Shown: positions 43,044 through 53,562 of the stretch, piece after piece | Layout of the letters: each line of letters begins with the position of its first letter | How positions within the stretch are numbered: the stretch's first letter is position 1 | DNA from: Pseudomonadales bacterium | Lineage (GTDB): Bacteria; Pseudomonadota; Gammaproteobacteria; Pseudomonadales; Pseudohongiellaceae | Direction of reading: 5' to 3' | Length of the DNA stretch: 64,000 bases | Assembly (NCBI GenBank): GCA_012103535.1 | Contig: WLWQ01000002.1 | Span: 930,001-994,000 of the forward strand | The notes under the pieces: generated by a model | What the model was told of the DNA's origin: nothing | Database searches by the model: none | The model's input: the letters and a program-made list of their open reading frames with translations, nothing else | Translations under genes and position numbers: made by a program

Positions 43044-44255
43044 ATGTCTGAACAAACTGAAGCCTACATATACGATGGTGGGCGAACTGCTTTCGGGCGT
43101 CACGCCGGAGCCCTGTCTTCCATTCGACCTGATGACTTATTAGCCCACACGATTAAAACAGTTGTAGAACGAAACGCGTTTCCAGCTGCAGCTTATGAAG
43201 ACGTTATCATGGGAAATACGAATGGAGCCGGCGAAGACTGTCGCAACGTTGCCAGGTTTTCACTTCTGCGTGCGGGCATGCCTGTCGAAGTGGGAGGTCA
43301 AACTGTAAATCGGCTTTGTGGTTCCGGGCTTGCGGCAACCTTGGATGCGGCGCGAGCCGTTCGAGTCGGTGAAGGAGAATTGTTTTTATCCGGTGGCGTC
43401 GAATCCATGAGTCGCGCGCCAATCGTTATGAGTAAAGCCAAATCGGCTTATGATCGAAGCCAGGAAATTGCCGACAGCACCTTGGGAGCCCGCTTTACGA
43501 ACCCAGCCTTCGCTGCCGCATTCGGTAACGATTCCATGCCCGAAACAGCGGATAACATTGCGGAAGACTTGGCCATTACTCGAGAACAAGCAGACAATTT
43601 TGCCGCCAGTTCACAAGCGAAGTATGAGGCGGCAAGAGCGGACGGATTCTTCAATAGCGAAATAATTCCCATCGAAGTCGCTCAAGGACGGAAAAAACCT
43701 CCCATCATGGTAGATGCGGATGAACATCCACGCCCGCAATCAAATGTGGAAGCCATGGCGGGCCTTAGAACACTCTTTGATGATGGCATAGTCACTGCAG
43801 GTAATGCCTCGGGAATTAACGACGGTGCTGCAACTTTGATAGTGGGAAATAAGGCAATTGGTGCCAAGCACGATGTAGCACCACGAGCAAAAATTATTTC
43901 TGGCGCAGTTGCCGGTGTCGAGCCACGAGTCATGGGATTTGGTCCCGTGTTTGCAATCCGCAAGGCCCTGGAGAGAGCTAACTTGTCACTGTCTGATATG
44001 GATATCATCGAAATAAATGAAGCCTTTGCGCCGCAGGTCTTAGGTTGTCTAAAAATGCTGGAAGTCGATTTCGAAGACTCCAGAGTCAATCCCAATGGTG
44101 GTGCGATAGCCATAGGCCATCCTCTCGGTGCTTCTGGTGCGCGCATTGCTATTACTGCAACTCGTCAACTCGAGCGCATGCAAGGGCGTTACGCAGCGAT
44201 CAGTTTGTGTATTGGTATCGGGCAAGGTGTTGCAGCAATTATTGAACGAGTTTAA
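43044..44255 (+). CDS. Thiolase (acetyl-CoA C-acyltransferase)
   Basis: 403 aa. Catalytic residues are present: acyl-accepting C92 in NRLCGSG, H in GHPLGASGAR and the second Cys in SLCIGIGQG. An SxGGVESMSRAP segment is typical. It performs the last step of beta-oxidation (cleavage of 3-ketoacyl-CoA) or its reverse. First gene of a five-gene catabolic operon with a rRNA-like leader of about 130 nt. Confidence 0.92.
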   Translation: MSEQTEAYIYDGGRTAFGRHAGALSSIRPDDLLAHTIKTVVERNAFPAAAYEDVIMGNTNGAGEDCRNVARFSLLRAGMPVEVGGQTVNRLCGSGLAATLDAARAVRVGEGELFLSGGVESMSRAPIVMSKAKSAYDRSQEIADSTLGARFTNPAFAAAFGNDSMPETADNIAEDLAITREQADNFAASSQAKYEAARADGFFNSEIIPIEVAQGRKKPPIMVDADEHPRPQSNVEAMAGLRTLFDDGIVTAGNASGINDGAATLIVGNKAIGAKHDVAPRAKIISGAVAGVEPRVMGFGPVFAIRKALERANLSLSDMDIIEINEAFAPQVLGCLKMLEVDFEDSRVNPNGGAIAIGHPLGASGARIAITATRQLERMQGRYAAISLCIGIGQGVAAIIERV

Positions 44256-44305
44256 GTCCAGTAAGTATTAACGAAATAAATTGAAAGAAAGCAAAAGGAA
44301 AGATC

Positions 44306-46417
44306 ATGTCTGAAGTGGTTAGCTACGAATTAAGAGAAAACATCGGAGTAATCAGCGTAAATAATCCTCCGGTTAATGCGCTCGCACAAGTAGTGCGTGA
44401 AGGCATATTGAATGCAGTAAACACAGCACAGGATGATGCTTCGGAAGCCATAGTGCTGGCCTGCGAAGGAAGAACCTTTATCGCTGGTGCCGACATTACC
44501 GAATTTGGTAAGCCGCCAAAAGACCCCTGGCTGCCCGAAGTGCTAACTGCCATAGAGAATTCCAGCAAACCCGTTATCGCCGCCATTCATGGTACGGCCT
44601 TGGGTGGAGGTTTCGAAGTCGCTCTCGCTTGTCACTATCGATGCGCGGTTGCGACCGCCAAGGTTGGCTTGCCAGAAGTAAAACTGGGACTGTTACCGGG
44701 AGCCGGAGGAACGCAGCGCGTTCCCCGCATAACCGGCGTAAAAGCGGCGCTGGACATGATCACTGGCGGCAATCCAGTCCCGGCAGGTAAAGCCAATGAA
44801 ATGGGATTGGTCGACGAGCTATTAGCCGGAGATGATGTGGTAGGGAGTGCGATTCAATATGCGAAAAATTTAGTAGAGTCAGGTGCCCCACTTAAGTGCA
44901 TCCGAGATATCTCAATAGATCCTTCAACAGTCGAATCTGATTTCTTTGATAGTGCCCGTAAACAACTGGCGAGAAGAGCGCGAGGTCAGATTGCTCAGGA
45001 CAGAATTGTTTCTTGCCTGGAAGCCGCTGTTAAGCTGCCATTTGATGAAGGCCTGGAAAGAGAAAGAGAATTATTTAAAGAGTTGGTGTCTTCCCCTGAA
45101 TCCGCATCCATGCGGCATATTTTCTTTGCCGAGCGTCAGGCTGCGAAGATTAAGGATTTGCCAAGAGACATTGCAAAGCGCCCAATTGAAAAAGTTGCCA
45201 TTCTCGGTGGTGGCACCATGGGTGGTGGCATCGCCATGTGTTTCGCCAACGTTGGTATTCCAGTAGTCCTGCTAGAAATCAGCGATGAGGCACTGGAAAG
45301 AGGGAATAGCATTATCCGCAAGAACTACAACATTACCGTGCAAAAAGGAAAGATGACGGAAGACAAAATGGAGCAACGCATTGCTTTAATCTCCGGCACT
45401 ACATCTTATGATGATATCGGTGATGTTGATCTAGTAATCGAAGCGGTATTCGAAAATCTCGACTTGAAGAAAGAAATATTTGGAAAGCTGGATGCAGCCT
45501 GTAAGCCTGGTGCGATTTTAGCAACGAATACTTCTTATCAGGATGTAGACGCAATTGCCGCAGCAACTTCTCGACCAGAAGATGTTGTAGGCATGCATTT
45601 CTTTAGTCCGGCTAACGTGATGAAGCTGCTGGAAGTGGTGCGGGGCGAAAAAACTGCCGACGATGTATTAGCTACGGTAATGCAGGTTGGTAAAAAAATC
45701 GGAAAAGTCTGTGCCCTGTCTAGAGTGTGTTACGGCTTCATCGGTAATCGCATGCTGGGTGGCTATGGCCGCGAAGCGCAAATGCTGTTGCTCGACGGTT
45801 GTACTCCAGCTCAGGTGGATGGAGCGCTGGAAGGATTTGGTATGGCCATGGGACCGTTAGCCATGAGTGATCTTGCGGGTCTCGATGTAGGTTATAAGGC
45901 GCGCCAGGCACGTACTGATTTGCCAGACGACCCGAAGTTGTATCGTATGGGTACGCTTTTAGTCGAAATGGGTCGCCATGGACAGAAGACTGGTTCTGGT
46001 TTCTATAAGTACGATCCAGAAACTCGAAAGCGCATGTCTGATCCGGAAGTAGAGGCCCTTATAAAAGAAGAAGCAGGCAAACTGGAAGTTGAGCAAAGTG
46101 AAGTTAGTAATGAAGAAATTCTCGCTCGCTGCTTTTACCCTTTGATTAATGAAGGGGCGAAAATTCTTGAAGAAGGTATTGCACAAAGGGCCAGTGATAT
46201 TGATGTGGTTTATATCTACGGTTATGCATTCCCTGTGGCAAAGGGTGGGCCGATGCATTATGCCGATTCGGTAGGTCTTAAGAATGTGTATGACAAGATT
46301 TGTGAATTTCGTGATCGCTATGGTGAGCAATATTGGAGTCCAGCGCCGCTGCTTAAAGAATTAGCAGAAGCAGGGAAAACTTTTGCTGAGTGGGATCGTG
46401 AGAGAGGAACTGCTTAA
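44306..46417 (+). CDS. FadB-like bifunctional enoyl-CoA hydratase/3-hydroxyacyl-CoA dehydrogenase
   Basis: 703 aa. The N-terminal crotonase domain (1-190) has [17 protein letters not shown] and [14 protein letters not shown] with the two hydratase Glu positions. The NAD-binding motif [10 protein letters not shown] is near 305, followed by the HAD segments and catalytic [13 protein letters not shown]. The C-terminal helical dimerisation domain ends at ~700. It links the hydration and oxidation steps; the partner thiolase is directly upstream. AAAGGAAAG precedes the ATG. The stop overlaps the next start (TAATG). Confidence 0.92.
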   Translation: MSEVVSYELRENIGVISVNNPPVNALAQVVREGILNAVNTAQDDASEAIVLACEGRTFIAGADITEFGKPPKDPWLPEVLTAIENSSKPVIAAIHGTALGGGFEVALACHYRCAVATAKVGLPEVKLGLLPGAGGTQRVPRITGVKAALDMITGGNPVPAGKANEMGLVDELLAGDDVVGSAIQYAKNLVESGAPLKCIRDISIDPSTVESDFFDSARKQLARRARGQIAQDRIVSCLEAAVKLPFDEGLERERELFKELVSSPESASMRHIFFAERQAAKIKDLPRDIAKRPIEKVAILGGGTMGGGIAMCFANVGIPVVLLEISDEALERGNSIIRKNYNITVQKGKMTEDKMEQRIALISGTTSYDDIGDVDLVIEAVFENLDLKKEIFGKLDAACKPGAILATNTSYQDVDAIAAATSRPEDVVGMHFFSPANVMKLLEVVRGEKTADDVLATVMQVGKKIGKVCALSRVCYGFIGNRMLGGYGREAQMLLLDGCTPAQVDGALEGFGMAMGPLAMSDLAGLDVGYKARQARTDLPDDPKLYRMGTLLVEMGRHGQKTGSGFYKYDPETRKRMSDPEVEALIKEEAGKLEVEQSEVSNEEILARCFYPLINEGAKILEEGIAQRASDIDVVYIYGYAFPVAKGGPMHYADSVGLKNVYDKICEFRDRYGEQYWSPAPLLKELAEAGKTFAEWDRERGTA

Positions 46418-47451
46418 TGATTTCCTATCAAACTGCTGCGCCCGGTGCGCCATTAGTTGAAGTAGAAACTGAAACACCGAGCCCTCAAGGCAGCGAAGTA
46501 CTGGTTCGAACTGTTGCCTGTGGAGTTTGTCACTCAGATATACATATGCATGATGGTGTCTTCGAATTAGGCGGTGGTAAGCAATTAGAAGTTGGCCGAG
46601 AAGGCATGGTGCTTGGTCACGAGATATTTGGTGAAGTAGTGGCGGTAGGTCCGGAAGCAGAAGGTGTTGCGGTAGGTGATCGTCGCGTTGTATTTCCATG
46701 GATAGGATGTGGCGAATGTACTGCCTGTAAACGTGGTGAGGAACAACTCTGCACACCAGGCCGTGCATTGGGCATCGTTATTCCTGGTGGCTTTGCCGAT
46801 CATGTGCTGGTGCCCCATAGCCGTTATCTTTTTGACAAAGGTGATGTGCAAGATTCCCTTGCAGCTACCTATGCCTGCTCTGGTCTCACTGCCTTCGGTG
46901 CACTAAAGAAAGTCGGAGATCTGCAGGAAGGCGAAGAAGTTGTCATCATCGGTGCTGGTGGTGTGGGCATGATGGCAATTCAAATTGCTCGTGCCTTAGG
47001 AATAGATTCCATCGTTGTGGATATAGACGACGCCAAACTTGCTGCAGCGCAGGAGCTGGGAGTTTCCCGAACTTTTAATTCAGCAGATCCAAAGTCCGCA
47101 AAAGAAATTAGAAAATCTACCGGCGGTGCCTACGCTGCCCTGGATTTTGTCGGTGCTGAAGCCAGTGTAAATTATGGTCTCGGCTGCCTGCGCAAAGGAG
47201 GCATGCTTATTATCATTGGCCTCTATGGTGGTGCCTTAAGTATGCCCATTCCTTTTATACCGATGAATGCTCGCATAATTCAAGGAAGTTACGTTGGTAG
47301 CCTACAAGATATGGCAGATCTTATGGCCATGGTAAGAGAGGGGAAAATTTCACCAATCGAAATTACCGAACGGCCTCTGGCGGAAGCTAGTGAAGCATTA
47401 GTGGATTTAAAAGCAGGAAAAGTAAAAGGACGGCAGGTTCTGGTTTCATGA
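46417..47451 (+). CDS. Zinc-dependent medium-chain alcohol dehydrogenase
   Basis: 344 aa. The catalytic zinc ligands C35/C38-H39 region and H68-E69 are present, as is the structural zinc cluster C98, C101, C104, C112. The nucleotide fold is IIGAGGVGMMAIQIARALG. The overall pattern is similar to 6-hydroxycyclohex-1-ene-1-carbonyl-CoA dehydrogenase-type enzymes, so oxidation of a CoA-linked hydroxyl is plausible. Starts in the TAATG overlap of the FadB-like gene and ends overlapping the next start (ATGA), so translation is coupled on both sides. Confidence 0.88.
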   Translation: MISYQTAAPGAPLVEVETETPSPQGSEVLVRTVACGVCHSDIHMHDGVFELGGGKQLEVGREGMVLGHEIFGEVVAVGPEAEGVAVGDRRVVFPWIGCGECTACKRGEEQLCTPGRALGIVIPGGFADHVLVPHSRYLFDKGDVQDSLAATYACSGLTAFGALKKVGDLQEGEEVVIIGAGGVGMMAIQIARALGIDSIVVDIDDAKLAAAQELGVSRTFNSADPKSAKEIRKSTGGAYAALDFVGAEASVNYGLGCLRKGGMLIIIGLYGGALSMPIPFIPMNARIIQGSYVGSLQDMADLMAMVREGKISPIEITERPLAEASEALVDLKAGKVKGRQVLVS

Positions 47452-48698
47452 ATATGCAATTGCAGGCTCTCGATGATTTTCGCACTAGTACGCGGGAGTG
47501 GTTGGAAAATAATTGTCCTCCATCTATGCAGACCTCCATGGTGCAGGAAGAAATAGTTTGGGGCGGGCGTAATCCGCATTTTGAAAACCCAGAGAGCAAA
47601 ATCTGGTTGGAACGCATGGCGGAAAAAGGTTGGACCTGTCCAACCTGGCCAACCGAATATGGCGGTGGCGGGCTAAATAAAGAAGAAGCGATTGTTCTCA
47701 ATGAAGAGCTGAGAAGGATTAACGCCAGACCGGCATTAACTAGCTTCGGCATTAGCATGCTGGGCCCAGTCTTACTTGAATACGGATCTCATGAGCAAAG
47801 GTTGGAACATCTGCCTAAGATTGTCCGCGGAGAAATTCGATGGTGTCAGGGCTACTCCGAACCTGGTTCGGGTTCAGATCTGGCGAGTTTAAAAACCAAA
47901 GCAGAGTTGCAGGGGGACGAATACCTTATTAATGGTTCAAAAGTCTGGACATCCTATGCAGACAAAGCGGATTGGATTTTCTGTCTGGTGCGAACAGATT
48001 TCGAAGTACCAAAACATGCGGGCATCAGTTTTATTCTGTTTGATATGGCGAGCGCAGGGATCTCCACCAAGCCGATTCAGTTAATTAGCGGTGCATCGCC
48101 TTTCTGTGAAACCTTTTTTGATGACGTTAAAGTTCCAGCGGGAAACCTGGTTGGCAGACTCAATGACGGTTGGACCATTGCAAAACGCTTGTTACAGCAC
48201 GAGCGCACCATGATTTCCAGTTTTGGGCTGGCTAGCGGACAGTCCGACCGTGGTGGAACCACATCAACGGTGTCCAGTTTGGAAGGTGCAGCCATGCATT
48301 ATCGTGGTGACACCGATAAGTTGTCAGACCCAGTGCTTAGGGACGAAATCGCGCAGTTTAGAATAGATTCCACCGCATTCGCCTTAACTTCACAACGCTC
48401 CGTTGAAGAGTCAAAGCAAGACCAGGGTCCTAATGCCACTTCCTCGATGTTAAAAAACTATGGCTGCGAATTAAACAAGCGTCGTTATGAAATCATGATG
48501 AAGGCACTTGGAAGTCAGAGCCTTGGTTGGGAAGGAGAGGGATTTGCGGAAGATGAATTACTGGTTACCCGTGAATGGTTACGTTCAAAGGCCAATTCGA
48601 TCGAAGGTGGTACCTCGGAAGTTCAATTAAATGTCATTGCAAAACGCGTCCTGGGCTTACCAGATATATTAAGTATGAGTAAGGATCGAGAGAAATAG
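47448..48698 (+). CDS. Acyl-CoA dehydrogenase, large-subunit type, second pair
   Basis: 416 aa. CQGYSEPGSGSDLASLKTKA is the FAD/substrate loop. The C-terminus is GGTSEVQLNVIAKRVLGLP, again without the YEGT Glu. The ATG lies inside the stop of the alcohol dehydrogenase (ATGA). The partner gene follows 13 bp later. Parallel to the pair at 22.6-25.0 kb: similar layout, different sequence. Confidence 0.88.
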   Translation: MNMQLQALDDFRTSTREWLENNCPPSMQTSMVQEEIVWGGRNPHFENPESKIWLERMAEKGWTCPTWPTEYGGGGLNKEEAIVLNEELRRINARPALTSFGISMLGPVLLEYGSHEQRLEHLPKIVRGEIRWCQGYSEPGSGSDLASLKTKAELQGDEYLINGSKVWTSYADKADWIFCLVRTDFEVPKHAGISFILFDMASAGISTKPIQLISGASPFCETFFDDVKVPAGNLVGRLNDGWTIAKRLLQHERTMISSFGLASGQSDRGGTTSTVSSLEGAAMHYRGDTDKLSDPVLRDEIAQFRIDSTAFALTSQRSVEESKQDQGPNATSSMLKNYGCELNKRRYEIMMKALGSQSLGWEGEGFAEDELLVTREWLRSKANSIEGGTSEVQLNVIAKRVLGLPDILSMSKDREK

Positions 48699-48711
48699 TT
48701 AAGGATACGTA

Positions 48712-49860
48712 ATGGCACTAGTGTTAAACGAAGATCAACAACTATTAAAAGATTCTGCCAAGAATTTTTGTCAGCAGAACTCGCCACTCTCGGTGCTTCG
48801 CCGCTTAAGAGACAGTAAAGACGAAGCAGGATTCGATAGCGCCATCTGGCAGCAAATGCTGGAGTTAGGATGGGCTGGCATGGCCATTCCAGAAGCCTAC
48901 GGTGGTTTTGATTTTGGTTATGGAGGATTGGGAATCGTACTGGAGGAATCCGGTAGAACACTGACAAGTTCTCCGCTAATTTCGACTGTTCTACTTGGCG
49001 CTACGGCAATAAATGAAATTGGATCTGATTCTCAAAAGCAGCAGTTGCTGCCAAAGATCGTTGCGGGAGAGCTTCTTGTTTCATTAGCGTTAGATGAGGA
49101 TATTTCTCATGGGCCCAATCGTATAAAGACAACCGCCGTTAAGAATGGCGATTTGTTTACCATCGATGGCGCAAAAACTTTTGTCCTGGATGGTCATGTA
49201 GCGGATAAATTTATTGTCGTTACAAGAACTTCAGGTGAATCCAGCGATGCTCATGGCATAAGCTTGTTTCTTGTCGATGCAAACACTGCCGGAATTACAG
49301 TTACCAGGACTTTGATGGTGGACAATCGTAATTCGGCAAAAGTTGAATTTAGTAATGTTTCTGTTCCTGCTTCTGCACTCTTGGGTGAAGAAGACAATGG
49401 ATTTTCGGCCCTGGATTTTGTTTTGGACATTGCCCGAATCGGATTAGCGGCAGAAATGTTGGGTAGCATTCAGGAAGTGTTCGATCGCATTATCGAATAT
49501 CTAAAGCAGCGTGAACAATTTGGCGTTCTGATTGGCTCGTTTCAAGGACTGCAACACCGTGCTGCAAATATGTACAGTGAAATCGAACTCTGCAAATCTG
49601 TTGTTCGTGCAGCATTAGGGGCACTAGACAACAAAGAAGCTGAGCGTAAAGAAATTGCGGAGCTAGCCAGTATCGCAAAAGCGAAATTGTCGGAAGTCTT
49701 TTTCTTAGTTAGCAACGAAGGTGTGCAGATGCATGGCGGCATTGGCATGACCGATGAATTCGATATTGGCTTCTTTATAAAGCGTGCCAGAGTCGCCCAG
49801 CAATATCTGGGTGATGCCGCTTTTCATCGTGATCGCTATGCAAGCTTAAAAAACTTCTAG
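48712..49860 (+). CDS. Acyl-CoA dehydrogenase, small-subunit type, second pair
   Basis: 382 aa. It has LVSLALDEDISHGPNRIKTT instead of a complete FAD loop, but retains KQREQFGVLIGSFQGLQHR and VQMHGGIGMTDEFDIGFF. The division of motifs with the upstream protein indicates an alpha2beta2 dehydrogenase. Last gene of the operon that begins with thiolase; no clear terminator follows. Confidence 0.87.
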   Translation: MALVLNEDQQLLKDSAKNFCQQNSPLSVLRRLRDSKDEAGFDSAIWQQMLELGWAGMAIPEAYGGFDFGYGGLGIVLEESGRTLTSSPLISTVLLGATAINEIGSDSQKQQLLPKIVAGELLVSLALDEDISHGPNRIKTTAVKNGDLFTIDGAKTFVLDGHVADKFIVVTRTSGESSDAHGISLFLVDANTAGITVTRTLMVDNRNSAKVEFSNVSVPASALLGEEDNGFSALDFVLDIARIGLAAEMLGSIQEVFDRIIEYLKQREQFGVLIGSFQGLQHRAANMYSEIELCKSVVRAALGALDNKEAERKEIAELASIAKAKLSEVFFLVSNEGVQMHGGIGMTDEFDIGFFIKRARVAQQYLGDAAFHRDRYASLKNF

Positions 49861-49940
49861 TATTCTCATTTCCACAGAATTAACTACCGAGTTTTTAACT
49901 TTAGGAATTTTTAGTAGACTGGTGGCCAGGAAATATTGCT

Positions 49941-50630
49941 ATGACGGTCCAACTAAGAGAATTTTACGAAATCGGGCAAAAGGTCAATGATGACCCTTTA
50001 GTCTATGTGTTCGAAGACTTTCTCGACTCTCAAGAAGTCGACAGCTTGCTGGATGCGGCCAAGCCGAAGTTACAACAGGCCTTGGTTAGTTCGGCAAAGT
50101 CTGGCGTTGAAAGCGCTGGTCGATCCGGAAGCAATTGCTGGATTCCCCACAGTTACAATCAAGTTATAGAGAAGCTGTCGCTGCGAGTAGCGGAAGTTGT
50201 CGGCATTGGGCTCGAGTTTGCGGAATCCTTACAAGTAATCTATTACGGTGAAACTGAGGAATACGCGCCTCATTACGATGCGTGGGACGCTACTACTGAA
50301 CGAGGTCAGCGTTGCATGGCAAAAGGTGGGCAACGCATGGTTACCTGTTTGTTATATCTCAACGATGTTGAGGAGGGTGGTGGCACTTGTTTTCCTAAGT
50401 TGGACATGGAAATTCGCGCCAAGAAAGGTCGGATGATGCTTTTCCATAACTGCCATCCTGGGAGTCTAATCAGACACCCAAGTAGCTTGCATGGTGGAAT
50501 GCCCGTGGTGAAGGGAGAAAAGTGGGCCTGTAATTTTTGGTTCAGGGAACAACAGTTACGAGAAGTAAGCCCCGCCCAGCGAAAGCAAAGAGAGAAAACA
50601 GTTTCTCCAAAATTCAATCGTGTAATTTAG
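49941..50630 (+). CDS. Prolyl-4-hydroxylase-like 2OG-Fe(II) oxygenase
   Basis: 229 aa. The iron ligands H111-x-D113 (APHYDAWD) and H184 (SSLHGGMPV) and the 2OG-binding K194 (GEKWACNFWFRE) fit the P4H family. The EEGGGTCFPKLD segment is also typical of bacterial P4H proteins. It should hydroxylate proline or another residue in a protein substrate, which is unknown here. It has no signal peptide. The gene begins 80 bp after the dehydrogenase operon. Confidence 0.88.
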   Translation: MTVQLREFYEIGQKVNDDPLVYVFEDFLDSQEVDSLLDAAKPKLQQALVSSAKSGVESAGRSGSNCWIPHSYNQVIEKLSLRVAEVVGIGLEFAESLQVIYYGETEEYAPHYDAWDATTERGQRCMAKGGQRMVTCLLYLNDVEEGGGTCFPKLDMEIRAKKGRMMLFHNCHPGSLIRHPSSLHGGMPVVKGEKWACNFWFREQQLREVSPAQRKQREKTVSPKFNRVI

Positions 50631-50660
50631 CATTGCACATAGTTCTATAAGGCAATACAC

Positions 50661-51347
50661 ATGCCTTTTCTAATAATTGGCGCCGTACTCGCGATACTCG
50701 TTTACATCCCCTCTGTTTGGGTGCGCCATGTCATGTCGAAATACAGCAAGGAGTTGGAAGATGCTCCTGGTACTGGGGGAGAGCTGGCTCAACACCTGGT
50801 CAAAAGATTTCAATTGGATGGAATAAAAGTCGAAGAAACAGATCCGTTTCGTGATCATTTCGATCCTCGAGATCAAACGGTAAGATTGAGTCCTTCTAAT
50901 TTCAACGGAAAGTCTCTAACTGCAATCGCGGTTGCTGCGCACGAAGTGGGTCATGCAATTCAATTCCATCGTAAGGAAAAAATATTCGAATTACGCAGTC
51001 GCTATTTGCCTACTGCCCATGCTCTCAATCAGGCTGGTGTGGCAATCATGTGGTCGTTTCCAATTATTGGGTTGGTATTAAGGTCTCCTTTTGCGGTGGG
51101 TATAGTGATCGGCCTAAGTCTGTTACTGCAATTGGCGGGAGCATTAGCTTACTTGATTATTCTCCCAGAGGAATGGGACGCTAGTTTTAATAAGGCCTTG
51201 CCGATTCTGATGGAGGGTGAATATGTAGAGGAGCAACAAGTTCCTAAGATAAGAAAAATACTTAAAGCCGCAGCTTTGACCTATTTTGCCGCTGCACTGG
51301 CCAATGTGTTACATATTGGTCGCTGGTTTTTAGTCTTAAGACGCTGA
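50661..51347 (+). CDS. YugP-type neutral zinc metallopeptidase, membrane
   Basis: 228 aa. One N-terminal and two to three later transmembrane helices surround a zinc site HEVGH (94-98) with the third-ligand region near RSRYLPTAHALNQAG. DPRDQTVRLSPSNFNGKSL is characteristic of the YugP family. Substrate unknown. Thirty bp after the hydroxylase gene, so likely co-transcribed. Confidence 0.86.
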   Translation: MPFLIIGAVLAILVYIPSVWVRHVMSKYSKELEDAPGTGGELAQHLVKRFQLDGIKVEETDPFRDHFDPRDQTVRLSPSNFNGKSLTAIAVAAHEVGHAIQFHRKEKIFELRSRYLPTAHALNQAGVAIMWSFPIIGLVLRSPFAVGIVIGLSLLLQLAGALAYLIILPEEWDASFNKALPILMEGEYVEEQQVPKIRKILKAAALTYFAAALANVLHIGRWFLVLRR

Positions 51348-51386
51348 GAAAATAATTGGGAATAGAACTGAGGAAATAAGGCAATA

Positions 51387-51965
51387 GTGAAGCGGATTTG
51401 TGTTTATTGTGGATCGGCAGTTGGTGCCAGCCCGGTCTATGTCGAAGCAGCGGAAAGACTTGCTGTTGAGCTAGTAGAGCGAAATATCGAGTTAGTTTAT
51501 GGGGGTGCTCAAGTCGGAGTGATGGGAGCAATTGCGAATGCAGTTCTCAATGCTGGAGGCACTGTAATAGGTGTGTTACCGGTGGGCTTGTTCCGGACCG
51601 AAGTGCCTCATGCCGGTTTAACCGAATTAGTAGAAGTTAACTCCCTGCATGAAAGAAAAGCGAAGATGGCTGAGCTATCCGATGCTTTCATCGCATTACC
51701 TGGCGGCTTGGGCACTCTCGAGGAACTGTTCGAGATTCTTACCTGGGCGCAACTTGGTCTGCATAAGAATCCTGTTGGCCTGTTAAATATAAATGGTTTC
51801 TACGATAAGCTATTGGAATATCTTAATCATGCTGCCGCGGAGAAATTTATTCGACCACAGCATAGAGATATGCTCGTGGTTGAAACAAGTATCGCTGCCA
51901 TGCTGGAAAAATTCAAAAGCTATAAACCTCCTTCGGGCCAAAAATGGGTAGACCTCAAAAACTAG
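51387..51965 (+). CDS. LOG-family protein (nucleoside 5'-monophosphate phosphoribohydrolase)
   Basis: 192 aa, GTG start with GAGGAAA upstream. The TIGR00730/LOG signature LPGGLGTLEELFEILTWAQLG, given in part, includes PGGxGTxxE, and MHERKAKM-like HERKAKM supplies the Arg/Lys contact. Enzymes of this family release a base from nucleotide monophosphates (cytokinin activation in plants). Downstream of the YugP gene by 39 bp. Confidence 0.88.
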   Translation: MKRICVYCGSAVGASPVYVEAAERLAVELVERNIELVYGGAQVGVMGAIANAVLNAGGTVIGVLPVGLFRTEVPHAGLTELVEVNSLHERKAKMAELSDAFIALPGGLGTLEELFEILTWAQLGLHKNPVGLLNINGFYDKLLEYLNHAAAEKFIRPQHRDMLVVETSIAAMLEKFKSYKPPSGQKWVDLKN

Positions 51966-51992
51966 TATTCGTTATAGGAAGCGACAAGCATC

Positions 51993-52364
51993 GTGGATGA
52001 TTCAGTAAATGTTTTCGACGAGCCCTTGCTTAGCTGTAGCGATGATCCTGTCACTGGATTCTTTCGGGATGGATGTTGTAATACCAGCGACGAAGACTTC
52101 GGTTCCCATACGGTGTGTATTGAAGTCACTCAGGATTTTCTCGAATATTCACGCTTTCGCGGCAATGATCTCTCCACACCGATGCCGGATTTTGGCTTTC
52201 CAGGACTTGAGCCTGGCGATCGATGGTGTCTCTGTGCTGCACGCTGGCTGGAAGCCTACGAACAGGGAATGGCGCCAAAAGTTTATTTAATGCGAACTCA
52301 CAAGCGTGCACTGGAGATAGTCGATCTGGGCAAGCTAAAAGAACACGCTGCGGACATAAATTGA
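51993..52364 (+). CDS. DUF2237 protein
   Basis: 123 aa, GTG start with TAGGAAGCG upstream. It contains the DUF2237 hallmarks TGFFRDGCCNT, GSHTVCIEVT and PGDRWCLCAARW. Six to seven conserved Cys suggest metal or redox chemistry, but the function is unknown. Follows the LOG gene by 27 bp in the same direction. Confidence 0.85.
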   Translation: MDDSVNVFDEPLLSCSDDPVTGFFRDGCCNTSDEDFGSHTVCIEVTQDFLEYSRFRGNDLSTPMPDFGFPGLEPGDRWCLCAARWLEAYEQGMAPKVYLMRTHKRALEIVDLGKLKEHAADIN

Positions 52365-52592
52365 CTATTCAGAAAAAGAATTCAATCGAACACAATTCCA
52401 CAAGATAGAATCAGCCATAGCACAATTGTTGCAGTTTCAAGAAGATCATTTAGAGTTAGTACTAAAATCAGGGTCTCGCAATAATATTGGGCTCGAATCA
52501 TTATTGGGTAAAGTTAGCTAAGAGCTGGCATCGGAAATTGCCTTGCCCTAAACTCCAATCTCTCAGCAAAAATAACAAAGGACAGAACTGAC

Positions 52593-53519
52593 ATGAGCAG
52601 CGCAAAACCAGAATTCACGCAGCGCTATGTAAGTGCATTGTTTGATAGTAATCGGTGGGATAATTTTAAAGTCAGAAATGACGACATCGTAATCACCACG
52701 TCATACAAAGCCGGCACGACCTGGATGCAAGGTATTTGTGCCGCACTCGTTTTTCAAGCGCCAAAACCGCCGGCGCCACAGGACCAACTCACTCCCTGGT
52801 TAGATGCTAACTTTGGCCCCATAGAAGAAGTGCTGGCAGGGCTCGAAAGTTTGTCCAATAGACGGTACATCAAAACCCATTTGCCCATAGAGGGAATACG
52901 ATTTTTTGATGAGATTAAATATATTTTTGTCGGTCGGGATGGCAAAGACGTTTTTATGTCCATGTGGAATCACTGGAATAATATGCAGCCCCAGGTCTTC
53001 GAGGAAATGAATAATGCACCGGGCAGGGAAGGTCCTCCACTGGCGTATCCTCCAGAAGAAATTGGTCCTGCGATAGACGATTGGCTTTCAAAAAGCTCGT
53101 TCGATTGGGAGAACGATGGTTTTCCTTTCTGGTCTCACCTGCATCATGCTAAGAGTTGGTGGGATTATCGTCATCTGCCAAACATACTCATGGTACATTT
53201 TGATGACTTATTGAAAGATTTGGATGGAGAGATGCGCCGCATCTCTGCGTATCTCGATATTCCAGTTAATGAAGAGATTTGGCCAAGCTTACTAGAAGGG
53301 GTTTCATTTGGATCCATGAAAGCCAATGCGGAAAATATGGCACCCGGAGGCACTCAAGGTATCTGGAAAGACACGAGTAATTTCTTCCATAAAGGCACAA
53401 ACAAGCGCTGGGAAGGCGTATTTACCGACGAGCAAATCGCTACCTACAATGAGCTTGCACTGAAAGAATGTGGGCCAGAATTAGCACAATGGTTAGAATT
53501 CGGTGGGCGCATCGATTAA
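52593..53519 (+). CDS. PAPS-dependent sulfotransferase-family protein
   Basis: 308 aa. The 5'-phosphosulfate loop TSYKAGTTWMQ is at 36-46 and the 3'-phosphate-binding strand-helix FVGRDGKDVFMSMWNHW is near 110. The later GxxGxWK region appears as GGTQGIWKDTSNFF. It resembles sulfotransfer1-type enzymes that sulfonate small alcohols, phenols or sterols using PAPS. AAAGGACAG precedes the ATG. The acceptor is unknown. Confidence 0.87.
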   Translation: MSSAKPEFTQRYVSALFDSNRWDNFKVRNDDIVITTSYKAGTTWMQGICAALVFQAPKPPAPQDQLTPWLDANFGPIEEVLAGLESLSNRRYIKTHLPIEGIRFFDEIKYIFVGRDGKDVFMSMWNHWNNMQPQVFEEMNNAPGREGPPLAYPPEEIGPAIDDWLSKSSFDWENDGFPFWSHLHHAKSWWDYRHLPNILMVHFDDLLKDLDGEMRRISAYLDIPVNEEIWPSLLEGVSFGSMKANAENMAPGGTQGIWKDTSNFFHKGTNKRWEGVFTDEQIATYNELALKECGPELAQWLEFGGRID

Positions 53520-53562
53520 ACTCGCTGGCAGACATTTCTACCTTAACAAGAAGGTTTACATT

